Shown piece after piece: positions 15,904-24,521 of a stretch of DNA of 57,496 nt (the stretch's first letter is position 1; every line of letters starts with the position of its first letter). The DNA comes from Lachnospiraceae bacterium (lineage in GTDB: Bacteria; Bacillota; Clostridia; Lachnospirales; Lachnospiraceae): contig JAFZSQ010000002.1 in assembly GCA_017619295.1 (NCBI GenBank), positions 1 through 57,496 on the forward strand, written 5' to 3'. Made by a program: the position numbers and the translations under genes. The notes under the pieces are model-generated. The model did not search any database. It had not been told where the DNA came from and saw nothing but the letters and a program-made list of their open reading frames with translations.

Positions 15904-16966
15904 AAGTCTTCTCCAGAATCTCCCTCATGGCCTCAAAGCTATCATTTGCGTTCTCCCACAAAGGACTGTGGGCTGCATCTTTAATTAAATAAAAGCCCTT
16001 ATCCGGAGCCGTAATCTTATCACAATATCCTTCAACCAAAGGCCATGGACAGTTGTAATCATACTCTCCGCTCAGGAAAAAAATCGGTATCTCAAACTCA
16101 GTTTTATCCTCCCTGTAATCGAAGTTTTCAAGCTCCGAATCTAGGGTGGTTGTCCGATACATTTTCATGCCTCGAATAAATTTAATCTTCTCTGAAATAG
16201 TATAGCAATGTGACATTATAATTGGAATAGTAATTCCCGTTAATTCTGTCTCATTATGGGTGGTTCCGCCCCCTGCTTCGTGAAGAAGATAAACGAAATC
16301 ATACCAGTCCTTGCAGTGCATTTCATCACCTTCAAAGGTAACCAGTTCATCAAGCTTTTTTAATCGGGATTTATCACCGCGACGAGTAAACTCATCCTTC
16401 ATGAATTCATACATAAGCTTATCTCTCTCGGTAGAATCCGTAACCACCTGTGCCATTCCGATGTAAGCGTAATAGTCTTCAGGATACTTCTCCGCCGCCA
16501 TAAGCCCAATATGCGTGCCACCCGAAAAGCCCATGACATAAATCTTCTCCCGTTCAAAACGCTTCTTTAAATAATCGGTGACTGCCCTGGTATCTTCTAT
16601 CAAAACCTCGGTGGTTATGGAGGCAGGATCAATGTCGGAGTCGTAAGCAATTCCCATTCCCCTGTAATCCCAATAGACCACAGTAAAGATGTCATCCAGG
16701 TGCATGTCGTCAAACCTTTCGGTAAGGAAATAATCATCGGTACCGGGGCCGCTTGAAATCAAAAGGAGTATGGGATTATCAATATCTCTTCCGTTTATGA
16801 AAAAACCTTGATTTGCTCCGTTAATCTCCATGACGAACTTATCCGAAATACTGTCTTCATCTGTATACTCGCGAATCTTTCCGCTACTTATAAGAGCCCA
16901 GACAATTACAACAGCCAAAAGGAAAATAAGCACGCCAAGCAATATATTAAGTATCATTTTCTTCAT
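15893..16966 (-). CDS. Membrane-anchored alpha/beta hydrolase (proline iminopeptidase-like)
   Basis: 357 residues with an N-terminal membrane segment (about residues 5-27) and no signal-peptidase site, so it is probably anchored outside. LLISSGPGTDDYF is the HGGPG-like oxyanion motif (here SSGPG), VYWDYRGMGIAY matches DQRG, IYVMGFSGGTH carries the nucleophile Ser in GFSGG, FFLSGEYDYNCP has the Asp and KDAAHSPLW the His. The catalytic set is complete. It heads an operon with a TetR regulator that overlaps it. Substrate unknown. Confidence 0.87.
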   Translation of the reverse strand: MKKMILNILLGVLIFLLAVVIVWALISSGKIREYTDEDSISDKFVMEINGANQGFFINGRDIDNPILLLISSGPGTDDYFLTERFDDMHLDDIFTVVYWDYRGMGIAYDSDIDPASITTEVLIEDTRAVTDYLKKRFEREKIYVMGFSGGTHIGLMAAEKYPEDYYAYIGMAQVVTDSTERDKLMYEFMKDEFTRRGDKSRLKKLDELVTFEGDEMHCKDWYDFVYLLHEAGGGTTHNETELTGITIPIIMSHCYTISEKIKFIRGMKMYRTTTLDSELENFDYREDKTEFEIPIFFLSGEYDYNCPWPLVEGYCDKITAPDKGFYLIKDAAHSPLWENANDSFEAMREILEKTYER

Positions 16967-16980
16967 GATTCATCTCCAAT

Positions 16981-17030
16981 CTTTACAGTGTCAACATCGT
17001 TATCTTACTTGATAAACTTTACACTGTCAA
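16981..17030 (-). promoter_or_regulatory. Promoter and twin operators of the hydrolase-tetR operon
   Basis: On the minus strand TTGACA (17025-17030), 17-bp spacer, TAAGAT (17002-17007). The same 14-mer occurs twice: TTGACAGTGTAAAG at 17017-17030 over the -35 box, and TTGACACTGTAAAG at 16981-16994 just past the start of transcription. Each is an imperfect palindrome (TTGACA-S-TGTAAA), the shape expected of a TetR dimer site. Centre-to-centre distance is 36 bp. Autoregulation is inferred; the site-promoter overlap is seen. Confidence 0.75.
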
Positions 17031-17116
17031 GATTCATTTAAGAAATCTTAATAAATCCTTCTCTTTTATCGTGACTTTGGTGTGTTATGTTTGAACCCAA
17101 GGAGGAGAATTAAATT

Positions 17117-17728
17117 ATGTATAAGAAATTTCTGGTAATACCGGCTTTTATTTTGGCCTTAGGCCTTGTAGGTTGTTCCTTTCCCGGTGGGAACGAAGCT
17201 AAAGAACCTGCTAAAGAAACCGCTACTGAAGCTACACAGGAAACCAAAACAGAGACCGTGGCTGAGCCCAAAACGGAAACCACTGCAGAGCCTGCAGATA
17301 ATGCAGCAGATGGTGATGCTTCAGCAGAGATAACAGACAAAGAAAACGCTGAAGGCGAAACTATAATTGAGATTTCATGGGATTTTGCCGAGGTAAAATA
17401 TGATGGTGACCCTTATCAGTATCAGGAAGGTACTGACGGCCCCGTAATGCCTCATCTCTTCATCGAAGGCGATGATGTTGAAATTCTCGAAGAAACTACA
17501 GAGGGAACAATTAAAACAACTAAGATTGCTGTTAAGAATCCCGATAAATACGCACGTATCATGGTTGAGCCTGGCGCTCCCACAAACAGCTGTCCTTTGG
17601 ATACCGTTACCGCTAAGATAACTCATCCCGACGGCAAAGAGGAGACCCTCAACCCCGATACAAGTCTCGTCAGAGGCCAGACCGGAATCTGGTACTTCGA
17701 CGTATACGAACAAGGTTCAGACCAATAA
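17117..17728 (+). CDS. Acidic lipoprotein with a C-terminal domain shared with a second lipoprotein
   Basis: 203 residues. Residues 1-20 are a lipoprotein signal peptide ending LGLVGC, with Cys20 as the lipidated residue. Residues about 21-75 are a low-complexity acidic/Thr-rich linker (AKEPAKETATEATQETK...). The globular part (about residues 85-203) contains EISWDFAEVKYDGDP, VEPGAPTNSCPLDTVTAKITH and VRGQTGIWYFDVYEQG, also seen at the C terminus of the protein at 26020. Function unknown; extracellular, membrane-anchored. GGAGGAG precedes the ATG. Confidence 0.8.
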   Translation: MYKKFLVIPAFILALGLVGCSFPGGNEAKEPAKETATEATQETKTETVAEPKTETTAEPADNAADGDASAEITDKENAEGETIIEISWDFAEVKYDGDPYQYQEGTDGPVMPHLFIEGDDVEILEETTEGTIKTTKIAVKNPDKYARIMVEPGAPTNSCPLDTVTAKITHPDGKEETLNPDTSLVRGQTGIWYFDVYEQGSDQ

Positions 17729-17769
17729 GTAGGATGTGCAGAATGGGGCCTGTCCCCAACTGCACCTAC
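17729..17769. repeat. Dispersed palindrome copy (a), after lipoprotein stop
   Basis: GTAGGATGTGCAGAATGGGG then CCTGTCCCCAACTGCACCTAC directly after the TAA at 17726-17728. It is a copy of a palindrome family with arms near GGTGCAGTTGGGG and CCCCAACTGCACC; here an extra AT interrupts the outer left arm. Located between convergent genes, it would form a hairpin in both transcripts, but no T-run follows. Confidence 0.8.
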
Positions 17770-17783
17770 GACCCCAACCACAT

Positions 17784-18722
17784 CTATATCAACGAAACTT
17801 CCGGTTCAGCCGGAGCTTCAACCTGCTTCAATGATCTAATGACTATCACAGGTATCTCCTGCTTCAAAACCTTATCTTTCTTAATTCTTACTGTTCCCTC
17901 GGCTTCAATCCAGGATTTATTCTCCAGTTCCCTGACTTTAATGAATTCGCATATAATCCCGGAGAAAATCATATCAGCCTGGCAACAGGTAATCACCATT
18001 CTTCCGGCTATAAATTCAAACTCTTCTCCATCCCTCATATGATGGACCTGGGCGGAGAATTTTACGTTTTTACCTTCATACAGGGAAAGCCTCTGCATGG
18101 CATCCAGGCAGAAAACACAAAAGCCCACATCACTAAGCTCCAGATTATTCGCCTTAATGTCATAGGGCAGGCTTTCATCCGGATCAAGGAAAATATCTCC
18201 CTTGGCTCCCCTGAAAATCAGGGCCACGTTATTGTTTAAAGCCTTAAGGCTTCTCATGAAACTTGGAAGCTGGTCCCTCACCAAATCAGCCTTGTAGAAA
18301 AGAATAACATCGGCGTTTCGAACCTGCTCAGCCAGAATTGGACGAAGATTCTCCGAATATATCCTGAAAGTTGTGGCGTCAAAAATCGTCATTTCCACCA
18401 GTTCCTCACCGCACCAGGACAAATCCAGCCCTCTCCTGTTCCACATGCCGTTGAACTCTATCATTATGCGTTCCGGATTGTGCTTTTTCTCCAGGGCCTC
18501 AATGGTCTTTTGGGTAAAATCTTTTTCTTCCTCAATATACTCCACCGTCGCGTTTAATTCGGAAAGTTCGGTCTCATCATATTCTTCCTCACCCTCTTCG
18601 CATGCAATAACCAGCGTTTTCCCGGGAATTTTGAAATATTCCTGGGCCAGAATATTCTTTATGAAATAGGTTTTGCCGGACTCAATAAATCCGTTAACGA
18701 AATATACGCTGCTTTTTACCAT
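17784..18722 (-). CDS. COG0523 (CobW/P47K-like) GTPase fused to a TIGR03943/DUF1980-like C-terminal domain
   Basis: 312 residues. P-loop GFIESGKTYF at 11-20 and the switch-like FYKADLVRDQLPS give a COG0523 GTPase, but the canonical metal motif CxCC is absent; CEEGEEEYD (41-49) occupies that area. The C-terminal part (about residues 213-295) carries GRMVITCCQADMIFSGIICEF then WIEAEGTVRI, the TCCxAD signature of TIGR03943/YcgQ proteins. Such proteins pair with permeases of unknown cargo. The gene abuts the canonical COG0523 gene (18723) without a gap. Predicted: zinc delivery or sensing. Confidence 0.8.
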   Translation of the reverse strand: MVKSSVYFVNGFIESGKTYFIKNILAQEYFKIPGKTLVIACEEGEEEYDETELSELNATVEYIEEEKDFTQKTIEALEKKHNPERIMIEFNGMWNRRGLDLSWCGEELVEMTIFDATTFRIYSENLRPILAEQVRNADVILFYKADLVRDQLPSFMRSLKALNNNVALIFRGAKGDIFLDPDESLPYDIKANNLELSDVGFCVFCLDAMQRLSLYEGKNVKFSAQVHHMRDGEEFEFIAGRMVITCCQADMIFSGIICEFIKVRELENKSWIEAEGTVRIKKDKVLKQEIPVIVIRSLKQVEAPAEPEVSLI

Positions 18723-19865
18723 TTAAACCGCCGTCTCCAGAAGGCATTTGTTAAGGGTTGCCCTGATAGCCTCCTTGCTGTAGCCTCTGCCGATGAAAAC
18801 AATCTGATTAAGCCTGTCGCCATACTTTTCATCCCAATCATCCTTCACCTCGGGATAGTTTGCAAAGACGTCTTCCTTGTCAGCCTCGTCAAAGGCCGCC
18901 ACCCAGTTGGAATACTCTGTAATTGAAGCGTTCCTACCCGCCGTTTCGATAAGCTGAACATGAACAGGGTCATCGGCGAACCACGCATAACCCTTTGTTC
19001 TTATTATTTCTTCCGGGAATTCTTCCTCAATAAAAGCTGTAAAAAGGTCCCTGTCAAAGGGCCTCTTATCCTCAAACACAAAGGAAGTGATTCCATACTC
19101 CTCATCGCAGGTTCCACCCTCTTCGCTGCGCTTTAAGGCCTTTTGAATAATGGAGGAATTCATGGCTTTTTCATAATCAAATTTATTCTCGCTGATGATT
19201 CTTTCCGCTGCCACTTTACCCTTAATGCTCTCAATAATTTCCGCTTCGGGCTGAATCCTTCGGATGGCCTCCCTGACTTTGGAAATCTTATCCACTGTCA
19301 GCAGGTCGCACTTGTTGAGGATGATTGTATTGCAGAACTCAATCTGGTCCATCACCAGGTTAATAATGTCCGGGTCCTCATCCTCGTCAGGTGCAGTTCC
19401 GGCGGCCTCATTAATCTCATCCAAGAACTCTGTATAGATGCGATCTGCGTCCACCACAGTAACTATGGATGATATGAAAAATCCCGGTTTCTCCGTTAAT
19501 TCCTCATAGGCCAGAAATGCCTCTGCTATAGATGAGGGCTCACTTATTCCCGAGGCTTCAACAAATATTGCTTGAAGCCCCTCAATCTTTGAAAGGGCTT
19601 CAACCTCCTGCATAAACTCATCCCTTAATGTGCAGCAAATGCAGCCGTTGGACATTTCTACCATTCTGGTATCCACGTTCCCTATGCTCTCCTCGTTAAT
19701 AAGCTTGGCGTCCACGTTTATCTCGCCCATGTCGTTAACCACCAGGGCAACTTTTCTCTTCTCCTGATGCAAAAGTTCATTTAACAGCGTGGTCTTTCCC
19801 GAGCCAAGATAACCGGTTATGAGAATAACGGGAATCTTGATCCTTTTCTTCTTAAACAATCCCAT
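18723..19865 (-). CDS. COG0523 family metal-chaperone GTPase (CobW/ZNG-like)
   Basis: 380 residues. P-loop GYLGSGKTT at 18-26; the metal motif GCICC (Cys75, Cys77, Cys78) at the classic position; NKCD (TIILNKCDLLT) for guanine recognition; and a C-terminal CobW_C domain ending in a second Cys. COG0523 GTPases insert or deliver metals, and the Zur-regulated ones serve zinc proteins under starvation. It is downstream of rpmG with a 1-bp junction and upstream of a second, fused COG0523 protein, in one operon led by a 15-bp palindrome operator cluster. Confidence 0.9.
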   Translation of the reverse strand: MGLFKKKRIKIPVILITGYLGSGKTTLLNELLHQEKRKVALVVNDMGEINVDAKLINEESIGNVDTRMVEMSNGCICCTLRDEFMQEVEALSKIEGLQAIFVEASGISEPSSIAEAFLAYEELTEKPGFFISSIVTVVDADRIYTEFLDEINEAAGTAPDEDEDPDIINLVMDQIEFCNTIILNKCDLLTVDKISKVREAIRRIQPEAEIIESIKGKVAAERIISENKFDYEKAMNSSIIQKALKRSEEGGTCDEEYGITSFVFEDKRPFDRDLFTAFIEEEFPEEIIRTKGYAWFADDPVHVQLIETAGRNASITEYSNWVAAFDEADKEDVFANYPEVKDDWDEKYGDRLNQIVFIGRGYSKEAIRATLNKCLLETAV

Positions 19866-20023
19866 TATTTCGTCTCCTTATGAATAGTGTACTTTCTCAG
19901 TCTTGGACAATACTTCCTTACCTCGATACGCTCCGGATGAAGTTTTTTGTTCTTTGTTGTTGTATAGTTTCTGTCACCGCATTCGGTGCAGGCAAGTGTG
20001 ATTTTAACTCTCTGTGATGCCAT
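19865..20023 (-). CDS. rpmG: 50S ribosomal protein L33
   Basis: 52 residues from the ATG at 20023; a frame starting further upstream would read through the operator. It has the L33 core [20 protein letters not shown]...[23 protein letters not shown]. The zinc form has four Cys in two CxxC pairs; here Cys12, Cys15 and Cys39 remain and the fourth is Leu (CPRL). It is intermediate between the zinc (C+) and zinc-free (C-) forms. Its place at the head of a COG0523 operon fits a zinc-starvation paralog. TAA of this gene meets the ATG of the CobW gene. Confidence 0.9.
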   Translation of the reverse strand: MASQRVKITLACTECGDRNYTTTKNKKLHPERIEVRKYCPRLRKYTIHKETK

Positions 20024-20055
20024 GATTATGGCCTCCTTTCTTGAAAAACAAAATA

Positions 20056-20094
20056 TGCAACTGTGTCGCAAATTAAATTTGCAACTTAGTTGCA
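20056..20094 (-). promoter_or_regulatory. Cluster of 15-bp palindromes, likely Fur/Zur-type operator upstream of rpmG
   Basis: TGCAACT-T-AGTTGCA at 20080-20094 is a perfect 7-1-7 palindrome, the geometry of Fur-family boxes. TGCAACTGTGTCGCA at 20056-20070 is a decayed copy starting 24 bp away, and GCAAATT-A-AATTTGC at 20068-20082 is a third, overlapping both. The whole cluster lies 33-71 bp upstream of the L33 start codon, where it would cover the promoter. Neighbouring genes (L33 variant and COG0523 GTPases) point to Zur, which is inference. Confidence 0.65.
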
Positions 20095-20126
20095 TATTCT
20101 AAATCATAACCTCACAAATGTCAATA

Positions 20127-20187
20127 GGTGCAATTAGGGCCTGTCCCCAACTGCACCGTGCAATTGGGGACAGTCCCCGATTGCACC
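20127..20187. repeat. Dispersed palindrome, two tandem copies (b), ending at a stop codon
   Basis: Copy 1 at 20127-20157 and copy 2 at 20158-20187, head to tail. Arms are GGTGCAATT(A/G)GGG and CCCCAACTGCACC, with minor changes. The second copy ends inside the TAG (reverse complement at 20187-20189) of the esterase gene. The minus-strand transcript of the esterase would run straight into the hairpins; there is no run of T after them. Confidence 0.85.
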
Positions 20188-21776
20188 TAAAACTGTGACA
20201 CAAACTTCCAAGCCATCTCGAGGCTGTGCTGGCGGCACTCATGAATCTGTCCGCTCACACTGGCAAGGACCGTGCGGCATACGCCGTCCTCGCTGTAATA
20301 ATATCTTGCTGTGAGAGTGCTTCCTCTACTCTCATCATAGAATTCCTTCACTTCATCGCCGGGACACCCGTAGTACTTATCTTCCCATTGATCCTTGTTC
20401 GCATAATCCAAATCGAACTTCTTAAGCTTATTAACCGAAGCCAGGTACTGAACCCTGTCAAGGCAAGTGACATCCTGACTTGGCAGCTCAGGAAGGGTTG
20501 ACTCCTCTCCTCCCGAATAAAATACAGGCTTACTTACAGTCTTATTGGTTCTTGGATCGTCAAGAGAGGTTCCGTAAGGATTTTCCTTAATAGGGAAAAG
20601 CGCACTGCAGGGCATAAATCCTGCAAAACTTTCCGGATACTCCTGATACAGATTCCAGGTTTTGCCGCTTCCCATAGAAAATCCGCCTGCATAAATCCTC
20701 TTCTCGTCTATCTTATATCTCTTCTTTAAATCCTCAATAACTTCCATGATTTCCGTAGCCGTAACGGACAAATGATCATCCATTGCAACATAAAGGAAAC
20801 CATATTTGTGGCACACATTCCAGAATCCGGAAACGTATGTCAAATACATGGACGTATCGCCGCCACCGTGGAATCCCATAACCAAAGGAACCGGGCCCTT
20901 ATCGAATATGCCCTTGTTATAATAAGCAAACCAGCCAATCTTATGAGTGGGTTTGCCCAGATGCTTCGGGGATTTATTATCGGGTGAAGTCTTTACAACT
21001 GTAACCCCGGCATCCTCAATCATTCCAAGTTCTTCGAAGTCCGGCTCTAGCTGTATCTCGCCGCACCACATTTTAAACTTCTTAACAAAGGAATCGAAAT
21101 CCTTCTCGTACTCTGCCGAATCCTTTATAAGTAAATTCTCACACTTGGCAAAAACTTCATTGATCTCATCTGTGTTGCCGACGCTGAGAACTGCAATATC
21201 TTTTCTCTCAACTTCAGGTTTAACGCTTAATCTCTCCATGGAGCACATGGGAGGCGTAATCTCACCGGGTCCCCAAAGATATTCACCCTGAATAGTTTTA
21301 AGAAGATTTCTTGCCACATAATCGGCAGATTTCCCGTAACTGTAAATATCCGCTCTGAACTTGGCACCTCTTATAAAGTAACCCTCAAACCTCTTGGTAA
21401 AGAAGTTGTCAAAAGCTGCAATTCCATCGCTGTAATCAGGGTAAAGACTTACCTCTGAAATAAGCTCCTGATAAAGAGAAACATCTGCCTTCTCCCATCC
21501 GCCTTCGCAGGTTGGATACATGAAAATCACGCTGGCGTCGTACTTAGCCGCAATATGAGATAATCCGGTTTTGCCAGCGAATTCTATTGCCTCGTCGCGG
21601 CTTAATCTCGTCTCCTCAAAGACCGTTAATAAAGGCGCTCTGAAGCCATAGTTGTTAACCTGACCATTAAGGTCATTATCCGGTACAAATACCTTAAGAT
21701 AGAACGTGTTATAAGTCTCTTCCCAATACACTCCGCCTTTGACCGAAGTCGCGACGGGCCTTACCTCTTTACCCAT
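20187..21776 (-). CDS. Alpha/beta-hydrolase esterase (PHB-depolymerase/feruloyl-esterase-like)
   Basis: 529 residues from the ATG at 21774-21776, which follows GAGG after the MATE stop; a longer frame to 21791 is unlikely. The C-terminal half is the hydrolase: VPLVMGFHGGGDTSMYL (oxyanion), YAGGFSMGSGKTW with the nucleophile Ser in GFSMG, and the His near IHECRQHS. The N-terminal 200 residues are an unidentified accessory region. No signal peptide, so cytosolic. Substrate unknown; polyester or acetylated-sugar esters are possible. It follows the MATE pump gene by 4 bp. Confidence 0.8.
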   Translation of the reverse strand: MGKEVRPVATSVKGGVYWEETYNTFYLKVFVPDNDLNGQVNNYGFRAPLLTVFEETRLSRDEAIEFAGKTGLSHIAAKYDASVIFMYPTCEGGWEKADVSLYQELISEVSLYPDYSDGIAAFDNFFTKRFEGYFIRGAKFRADIYSYGKSADYVARNLLKTIQGEYLWGPGEITPPMCSMERLSVKPEVERKDIAVLSVGNTDEINEVFAKCENLLIKDSAEYEKDFDSFVKKFKMWCGEIQLEPDFEELGMIEDAGVTVVKTSPDNKSPKHLGKPTHKIGWFAYYNKGIFDKGPVPLVMGFHGGGDTSMYLTYVSGFWNVCHKYGFLYVAMDDHLSVTATEIMEVIEDLKKRYKIDEKRIYAGGFSMGSGKTWNLYQEYPESFAGFMPCSALFPIKENPYGTSLDDPRTNKTVSKPVFYSGGEESTLPELPSQDVTCLDRVQYLASVNKLKKFDLDYANKDQWEDKYYGCPGDEVKEFYDESRGSTLTARYYYSEDGVCRTVLASVSGQIHECRQHSLEMAWKFVSQF

Positions 21777-21780
21777 AAGT

Positions 21781-23127
21781 TTACCTCGCAAGTTTTCTCT
21801 TATAGTACATGTATCGCATCCATGCCGTGGAGCCGCTTAAGGACCACACGATTCCCACAGACCACCATATTCCCCAAAGGCCAATGGCTGCAATACTGGT
21901 GAGCCCAATGGGTACGGTGAGTCGTCCGATTACCTCTATGATACCATTAAACAGTGCAAAAACGGAATCCCCAAGGCCGTTCAAAACGCCTCTTACAACA
22001 TAGATCATTCCAAGCATTATATAGAAATAACTTGTGATTCGAAGGGCTTTGGCGCCCATTTCTATAACCGCGGCATCCGCCACAAAAATCCTTATGATAT
22101 TCTCGCCAAACACCTGAATAACAGGAAGCATCAAAACGGAGAAAACCGCCATAATTATGAAGCTCTTTCTGTAGCCTTCCTTCACGCGCTCCATCTTTCT
22201 TGCGCCGAAGTTCTGGCCTGTAAATGTGGAAAGGGCCGCACTCAGTGTCTGATAAGGCTGGTGTATTATCTGCTCTATTCTTGTGGTTGCGGTAAAAGCA
22301 GCTACCGCTACTTTTCCGAAAGAGTTAACAACCTTCTGAAGGGCCATACATGAAATTGCGATGAGGGAGAACTGAAGGGACAGGGGAATTCCGAGTTTAA
22401 GAACCATAACAGAAATGTCCTTGTTAAATTTCAGATCTTCCCTGGTTATCTTGAAGTATTCGTTCTTCTTCATGGCGTAAATCATGCAGGTGATTCCGGA
22501 AACAAACTGAGAAATCACTGTTGCGATTCCGGCTCCCCTTACGCTCATGCCAAGTCCGTAAACAAAAAGGATATCAAGTCCCGTGTTTAAAAGGCATGAG
22601 AAAATCAGGAAGTATAACGGAGTTCTTGAGTCCCCCAGGGCTCTTAGCATTGCCGCTGCGTAGTTATAGAGGGACACAAAAACAAGGCCGATACACATAA
22701 TCTGCATATAAGCCACAGAGTCTCCTATAATCTCAGGGGGAGTATCCAAAAGATTCATTATGGGTGAAGCCAAATAGAAGGCCACAGCACCCACAAACAA
22801 GGGGAATACCAGCATGATATAACCCGTGTTTGCGATACAGCTCTTAACGCCCTTTTCATCATTCTTCCCAAAGAACTGGGAAGTGATGATTCCGCCTCCG
22901 CTTCCGATACCGTTGCAAAGTGCGAAGAAAAGGAACGTTACCGAGTTGGTTGTTCCTATGGCTGCCAAAGCATCGGCACCGACAAACTGGCCAACTATTA
23001 TGGAATCCACCAGGTTATAAAGCTGCTGGAACAGGTTGCCAATTAACATCGGTACCGAAAACTTTATTATCAGAGAGACCACATTGCCCTCTGTCATGTT
23101 CATGATAGATGATTTGCTAGCTTTCAC
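21781..23127 (-). CDS. MATE family efflux transporter
   Basis: 448 residues with about 12 hydrophobic segments. VSLIIKFSVPMLIGNLFQQLYNLVDSIIVGQFVGADALAAIGTTNSVTF is the hallmark N-terminal MATE domain (DinF/NorM type). It is an inner-membrane, cation-coupled drug or metabolite exporter. It precedes the esterase gene in the transcript (4 bp apart), so the pump may act with that enzyme. The cargo cannot be read from the sequence. Confidence 0.93.
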   Translation of the reverse strand: MKASKSSIMNMTEGNVVSLIIKFSVPMLIGNLFQQLYNLVDSIIVGQFVGADALAAIGTTNSVTFLFFALCNGIGSGGGIITSQFFGKNDEKGVKSCIANTGYIMLVFPLFVGAVAFYLASPIMNLLDTPPEIIGDSVAYMQIMCIGLVFVSLYNYAAAMLRALGDSRTPLYFLIFSCLLNTGLDILFVYGLGMSVRGAGIATVISQFVSGITCMIYAMKKNEYFKITREDLKFNKDISVMVLKLGIPLSLQFSLIAISCMALQKVVNSFGKVAVAAFTATTRIEQIIHQPYQTLSAALSTFTGQNFGARKMERVKEGYRKSFIIMAVFSVLMLPVIQVFGENIIRIFVADAAVIEMGAKALRITSYFYIMLGMIYVVRGVLNGLGDSVFALFNGIIEVIGRLTVPIGLTSIAAIGLWGIWWSVGIVWSLSGSTAWMRYMYYKRKLAR

Positions 23128-23159
23128 GATTTCTTTCCTCTAAATCGAAATTTTGCCCC

Positions 23160-24335
23160 CTACACCATCATCTTATAAATATTTCTGCAATCCTCTTCGG
23201 ATAATTTCACAAAGCCTTCGATATATCCCGGCCTTCCGTCGCCGTTACAAAGGATGTCTGCAAGCTTGGGAATATCCTCTTCCTTTGCACCAAGTTCTTC
23301 AAAGTTCTTAGGCATTCCAATGGAAATCAGGAAATTCCTGAAAGCTTCAATTCCCTCAAGTGCAGTAACCTCAGGATGGTCAAAATCCATCTGACATCCC
23401 CAGACGCGAACCGCAACTTTTGCAAAACGCATTACATCATGGTTCATGCAATACTTAAACACTGCGGGCATGGTGACTGCCAGACCCGCACCGTGAGCGC
23501 AGTCATAAAGAGCTGAAAGCTCATGCTCGATATTGTGGCTGTTCCAGTCCTGGCTGCGTCCGACACCGCATGTGTTGTTGTGAGCCACCATTCCTGCCCA
23601 CATAATGTTGGCTCTCGCCTCGTAGTTGTTGGGATCGGCAATAACTCTGGGGCCTTCATGCTTCATGGTAAGAAGAAGGGCCTCAATAAGTCTGTCGGTA
23701 ACCTCAACTTCTTTTGTATTTGTAAGGTATCTCTCGTAGAGATGTGCCATTATATCTGTAATTCCAGCAGCTGACTGGTATGCGGGAAGCGTCTGAGTAA
23801 GGGCAGGATTTAAGATACTGAACTTGGGTCTTATTGCATCTCCGCTGGCGCCTCTCTTAAACATTCCTTCTTCCTTAGTGATAACGGAATCACCGCTACC
23901 CTCACTGCCTGCAGCAGCGATTGTAAGGATTGTTCCCACAGGAAGAGCCTCTTCGATTCTCTTACCCATGTAAAAATCCCAGAAATCTCCGTCGTAAACC
24001 GTACCGGCTGCAATAGCCTTGGAAGAGTCAATAACACTTCCGCCTCCTACTGCCAGAACAAAGTCCACGCCTTCCTTCTTGCATAATTCTATTCCTTCAT
24101 AAACCAGACCACTTCTGGGATTGGGCTTAACACCACCAAGAGTAACATAAGGAATTCCTGATTTCTTAAGCGAATCTTCTACTCGTCCCAAAAGTCCGGA
24201 AGCGATTGCGCTCTTGCCGCCATAGTGAATCAAAACTTTAGTGCCACCAAAGCGCTTAACGCACTCTCCCGCCTGATTTTCTGTATCTTTTCCAAAAACA
24301 AAGTAAGTAGGTGAATAAAATGTAAAGTTTTCCAT
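23160..24335 (-). CDS. Iron-containing alcohol dehydrogenase (butanol-dehydrogenase type)
   Basis: 391 residues. GGTKVLIHYGGKSAIASGLLGRV and the nucleotide-binding FVLAVGGGSVIDSSKAIAAGT define the type III iron-dependent dehydrogenases. Metal ligands come from DIMAHLYERY and HELSALYDCAHGAGLAVTMPA (His in HGAGLA). It reduces short aldehydes with NAD(P)H, as BdhA/YqhD do. An extended -10 TACAAT precedes the gene. It is the only gene of this unit and is separated by a gap from the repeat-protein gene. Confidence 0.93.
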   Translation of the reverse strand: MENFTFYSPTYFVFGKDTENQAGECVKRFGGTKVLIHYGGKSAIASGLLGRVEDSLKKSGIPYVTLGGVKPNPRSGLVYEGIELCKKEGVDFVLAVGGGSVIDSSKAIAAGTVYDGDFWDFYMGKRIEEALPVGTILTIAAAGSEGSGDSVITKEEGMFKRGASGDAIRPKFSILNPALTQTLPAYQSAAGITDIMAHLYERYLTNTKEVEVTDRLIEALLLTMKHEGPRVIADPNNYEARANIMWAGMVAHNNTCGVGRSQDWNSHNIEHELSALYDCAHGAGLAVTMPAVFKYCMNHDVMRFAKVAVRVWGCQMDFDHPEVTALEGIEAFRNFLISIGMPKNFEELGAKEEDIPKLADILCNGDGRPGYIEGFVKLSEEDCRNIYKMMV

Positions 24336-24450
24336 CGCGTTCTCCTTTTTGCTTATTTTGGTTTCATTGTATCACCTGTTTGGAAATATACTATGCAAAT
24401 CGTCTACTCAACATGCCATTTTATGAGAAGATTTTGCTTTTCTTTTCGCC

Positions 24451-24492
24451 GAAAAAAACGCAGTAGGGGTTGGTGCATCAACCCCTACTGCG
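24451..24492 (-). terminator. Strong hairpin terminator of the pentad-repeat membrane protein gene
   Basis: 14-bp perfect stem CGCAGTAGGGGTTG (24459-24472) with CAACCCCTACTGCG (24479-24492), loop GTGCAT, followed on the minus strand by seven T. It lies after the duplicated 27-bp end of the 24555 gene. It is unusual that the palindrome copy and the duplicated gene end sit between the real stop and this terminator. Confidence 0.85.
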
Positions 24493-24494
24493 CC

Positions 24495-24521
24495 TTATAC
24501 CTCTGCTATCATATATCCTAT
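24495..24521. repeat. 27-bp direct repeat, left copy
   Basis: Identical to 24555-24581 (starts TTATACCTCTGC, ends ATATATCCTAT). The right copy is the 3' end of the 24555 gene, including its TAA stop; this left copy lies beyond the 33-bp palindrome element and so is an untranslated duplicate. The pair flanks the element, as a target-site duplication or a tandem duplication would. Confidence 0.9.
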
